Below are positions 62,449-64,000 of a stretch of 64,000 bases of DNA, in pieces. Position 1 is the stretch's first letter, and each line of letters opens with the position of its first letter. The translations under genes were made by a program, and so were the position numbers. The notes below the pieces were generated by a model that saw nothing but the letters and a program-made list of their open reading frames with translations, did not search any database and had not been told where the DNA came from. Source of the stretch: JAITWN01 sp050486285 (GTDB lineage: Bacteria; Pseudomonadota; Gammaproteobacteria; SZUA-140); assembly GCA_050486285.1 (NCBI GenBank), contig JBJHCZ010000001.1:186001-250000 (forward strand), read 5' to 3'.

Positions 62449-63246
62449 TCAGCGCCGTGCCTCGACGCGATCGAGGAAGGCGCGAATGCGCAACGCATTG
62501 GCGCCGGCATCGCCGCGCCCGACCCGTGACTTCGAACGTACGTCAATACGCGCGCCGGACTCCGTGGCGCTGACGCGCACGACGACGTCGTCACGGAAAC
62601 CGAACCAGAAGGTCGTCGCGACGGCCTCGATGCGACCGGACGCGGCATCCGCGTCGATGATCTCCCAGCCCATCGTGCGTGCCGCATCGAGCGCGATCGC
62701 GAAGGCGGCATCGACGCCGGTATCGAGATCGAGCGGAACGATGTCGGGATAGGCCGCGCGCTGCTGCGCCGCGACCTCCTCGCCGGCGTAGTGCGGCGGA
62801 TTCGGCGCATCGGCGCGCAACGGCAGAACCGCGACGAAGGCCGGAGGATCGACGGTGTCGGTGCTGATGTCGTGGATCGGCGGGACGCTGCGCGCCAGTT
62901 GCATCCACTGCAGCGGCACCGAGATCACCGCGACCGCGACCAGCACCACGGCGCCGGCCGCCGCGGTTTCGCGAAAATTCCGGCGCAACAGCGAAATCAG
63001 CAGCGTGAGCAGGGCGAGGGCGCCGCCGGCCAGCGCAATCCACGCAGCCCAGCGCAGCAGGCTGAAACCGGTGCGGAAATCCCACCAGCCCCAGCGATGA
63101 CCGAAACCGGAAAATACGGCGAGCAGCAGGGCGAGGCTGACGACCAGCATCGCGGCGATCACCAGGCGGGCGTTCCAGCGGGCGGGGCGGGGCGGGGCGG
63201 CAGAGGCGGGCATCGGTGGCTCCGTCGGCATCGTCATGACGAGCAT
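62449..63246 (-). CDS. DUF1499 membrane protein
   Basis: This 265-residue protein has three hydrophobic segments in the first half (LVIAAMLVVSLALLLAVFSG; AAWIALAGGALALLTLLISL; AGAVVLVAVAVISVP), then a soluble DUF1499-type domain (about 115-265), with PPIHDISTDTVDPP, WEIIDADAASGRIEA, GFRDDVVVRV and DVRSKSRVG. Function is unknown. It converges on the FMN reductase gene. Confidence 0.88.
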   Translation of the reverse strand: MLVMTMPTEPPMPASAAPPRPARWNARLVIAAMLVVSLALLLAVFSGFGHRWGWWDFRTGFSLLRWAAWIALAGGALALLTLLISLLRRNFRETAAAGAVVLVAVAVISVPLQWMQLARSVPPIHDISTDTVDPPAFVAVLPLRADAPNPPHYAGEEVAAQQRAAYPDIVPLDLDTGVDAAFAIALDAARTMGWEIIDADAASGRIEAVATTFWFGFRDDVVVRVSATESGARIDVRSKSRVGRGDAGANALRIRAFLDRVEARR

Positions 63247-63288
63247 AACGGATGCGACCTCCGCCCCGCAAACGGGGACGGCGGTGTT

Positions 63289-64000
63289 TCAGCCGAGGTC
63301 GCGCAGGCGAATCGGGCGCTCGATCGCGTAGCCCTGCACGTAGTCGACGCCGATCTCGCGCAGCATCCCGAGCACGGCGTCGTTTTCGACGCTCTCGGCG
63401 ATGATCTTCTTGCCCATGAAATGACCAATCTCGGTAATCGACCTGACCACCGCGTAATCAGCCGGATTCTCGTCCATGCCGCGGACGAAATTGCCGTCGA
63501 TTTTGAGATAGTCGACCGGCAGGTTCTTGAGATAGACATACGATGACAGTCCGCTGCCGAAGTCGTCGAGCGAGAATCGGCAGCCGGTCTCGCGCATCGC
63601 GGTGATGAACTCGGCGGCATCCGACAGGCTGGTGATGCCGGCGGTCTCGGTGATCTCGAAACAGACATGCGCCATCGGCGCGCCGCTTCTGGCGATCTCC
63701 TCGCGGAGAAAATCGCGGAAGGTCTCGTCGCTGATCGAGCAGCCCGACAGGTTGATCGCGAATCCACCGGTCTGCTCGAGACGCTCACGATGAGCGGCGA
63801 TATAGCGCAGCATCGTCGAAACCACCCAGCGGTCGATCGCCGGCATGCGCTGGTAGTGCTCGGCGGTGATGATGAAGCGCTGTGGCGAGATCAGCTCGCC
63901 GTTTTCGTCGGTGACCCCGAGCAGCACCTCTCTGTGATGTGGGGTTGCCGTCATGTCACGGGCGTCGACCGGCATGATGCGCTGGCAGCGCAATTCCAGC
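63289..64000 (-). CDS. C-terminal part of an EAL-domain protein (runs off the window)
   Basis: The reading frame is open to the window edge (LELRCQRIMP...), so the N-terminal part, probably GGDEF or PAS, is missing. The EAL domain has the Asn motif NLSG, CFEITET, DDFGSG, LKIDG and AESVEND, then QGYAI at the end, so most catalytic positions are kept. The first motif reads EVLLG, not EVLLR, losing the usual substrate-binding arginine. It may be a c-di-GMP phosphodiesterase or a degenerate binder. Confidence 0.9.
   Translation of the reverse strand, partial: LELRCQRIMPVDARDMTATPHHREVLLGVTDENGELISPQRFIITAEHYQRMPAIDRWVVSTMLRYIAAHRERLEQTGGFAINLSGCSISDETFRDFLREEIARSGAPMAHVCFEITETAGITSLSDAAEFITAMRETGCRFSLDDFGSGLSSYVYLKNLPVDYLKIDGNFVRGMDENPADYAVVRSITEIGHFMGKKIIAESVENDAVLGMLREIGVDYVQGYAIERPIRLRDLG

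Overview
The window looks like chromosomal DNA from a high-GC gammaproteobacterium. The evidence is the rimP-nusA-infB-rbfA-truB-rpsO-pnp order downstream of an initiator tRNA, the LpxK/KdsB/LolCD outer-membrane genes, RnaM/YciO/YciI, and MltF. The phosphoketolase plus acetate kinase pair, a MauG-type dihaem protein and c-type cytochromes would fit an environmental, possibly lithotrophic or C1-using lineage, but that placement is inference. Long antisense ORFs are everywhere because of the GC-rich codon bias and are not reported as genes.

Layout. 1-0.73 kb: initiator tRNA, a terminator, and two tiny paralogous membrane-protein genes (29 and 30 codons) on the minus strand, each with a strong Shine-Dalgarno. 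0.77-11.1 kb: a Kef-type antiporter, then the transcription/translation operon from a strong sigma70 promoter and a leader ending in an intrinsic terminator (rimP-leader-like attenuator). 11.2-17.5 kb: PilZ protein, then a tightly overlapping plus-strand run cysM - DEDDy exonuclease - CYTH protein - peptide-binding lipoprotein - L,D-transpeptidase - two Dpp-type permeases, with no ATPase. It ends at a 177-bp imperfect palindrome, followed by nagZ; the mix suggests murein-peptide recycling. 18.8-23.4 kb: MauG-like protein, parvulin, YciI, RNase AM, YciO, M50 protease. 23.5-29.8 kb: trpS, scpA, scpB, rluB, a lysine-less endonuclease III homologue, lolC, lolD. 29.8-36.8 kb: DUF2062, comEC, exbB, exbD, lpxK, Trm112-like protein, kdsB, a small unknown, a low-molecular-weight phosphotyrosine phosphatase. 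36.8-43.8 kb: mltF, and ackA-xfp (phosphoketolase shunt to acetyl phosphate and ATP) lying between two tRNA-Ser genes.

The most unusual sequence is around 42.38-42.70 kb. The 3' end of tRNA-Ser(GGA) plus its downstream flank (56 nt) is repeated 183 nt later, and the interval holds an inverted copy of the T-arm and a chain of small hairpins with GNA triloops. This is followed at once by a palindromic repeat whose twin lies at 36.75 kb.

43.83-57.16 kb looks like an inserted stress island. On the minus strand it carries ftsH, glgP, mprF and mgtA as one apparent operon; divergently it carries a MacAB-like adaptor, permease and ATPase. Its ends are marked by a diverged partial duplication: an intact cytochrome gene plus a remnant of the M48 start on the left, and a truncated 41-codon cytochrome copy fused to the intact M48 peptidase gene on the right.

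58.1-64 kb: a DUF6316 protein, a three-gene cluster (retropepsin-like lipoprotein, inactive transglutaminase/7TM protein, RimK-like ATP-grasp ligase) likely to make or process an unknown amide-linked product, then an FMN reductase, a DUF1499 membrane protein, and the C-terminal part of an EAL protein running off the window edge.
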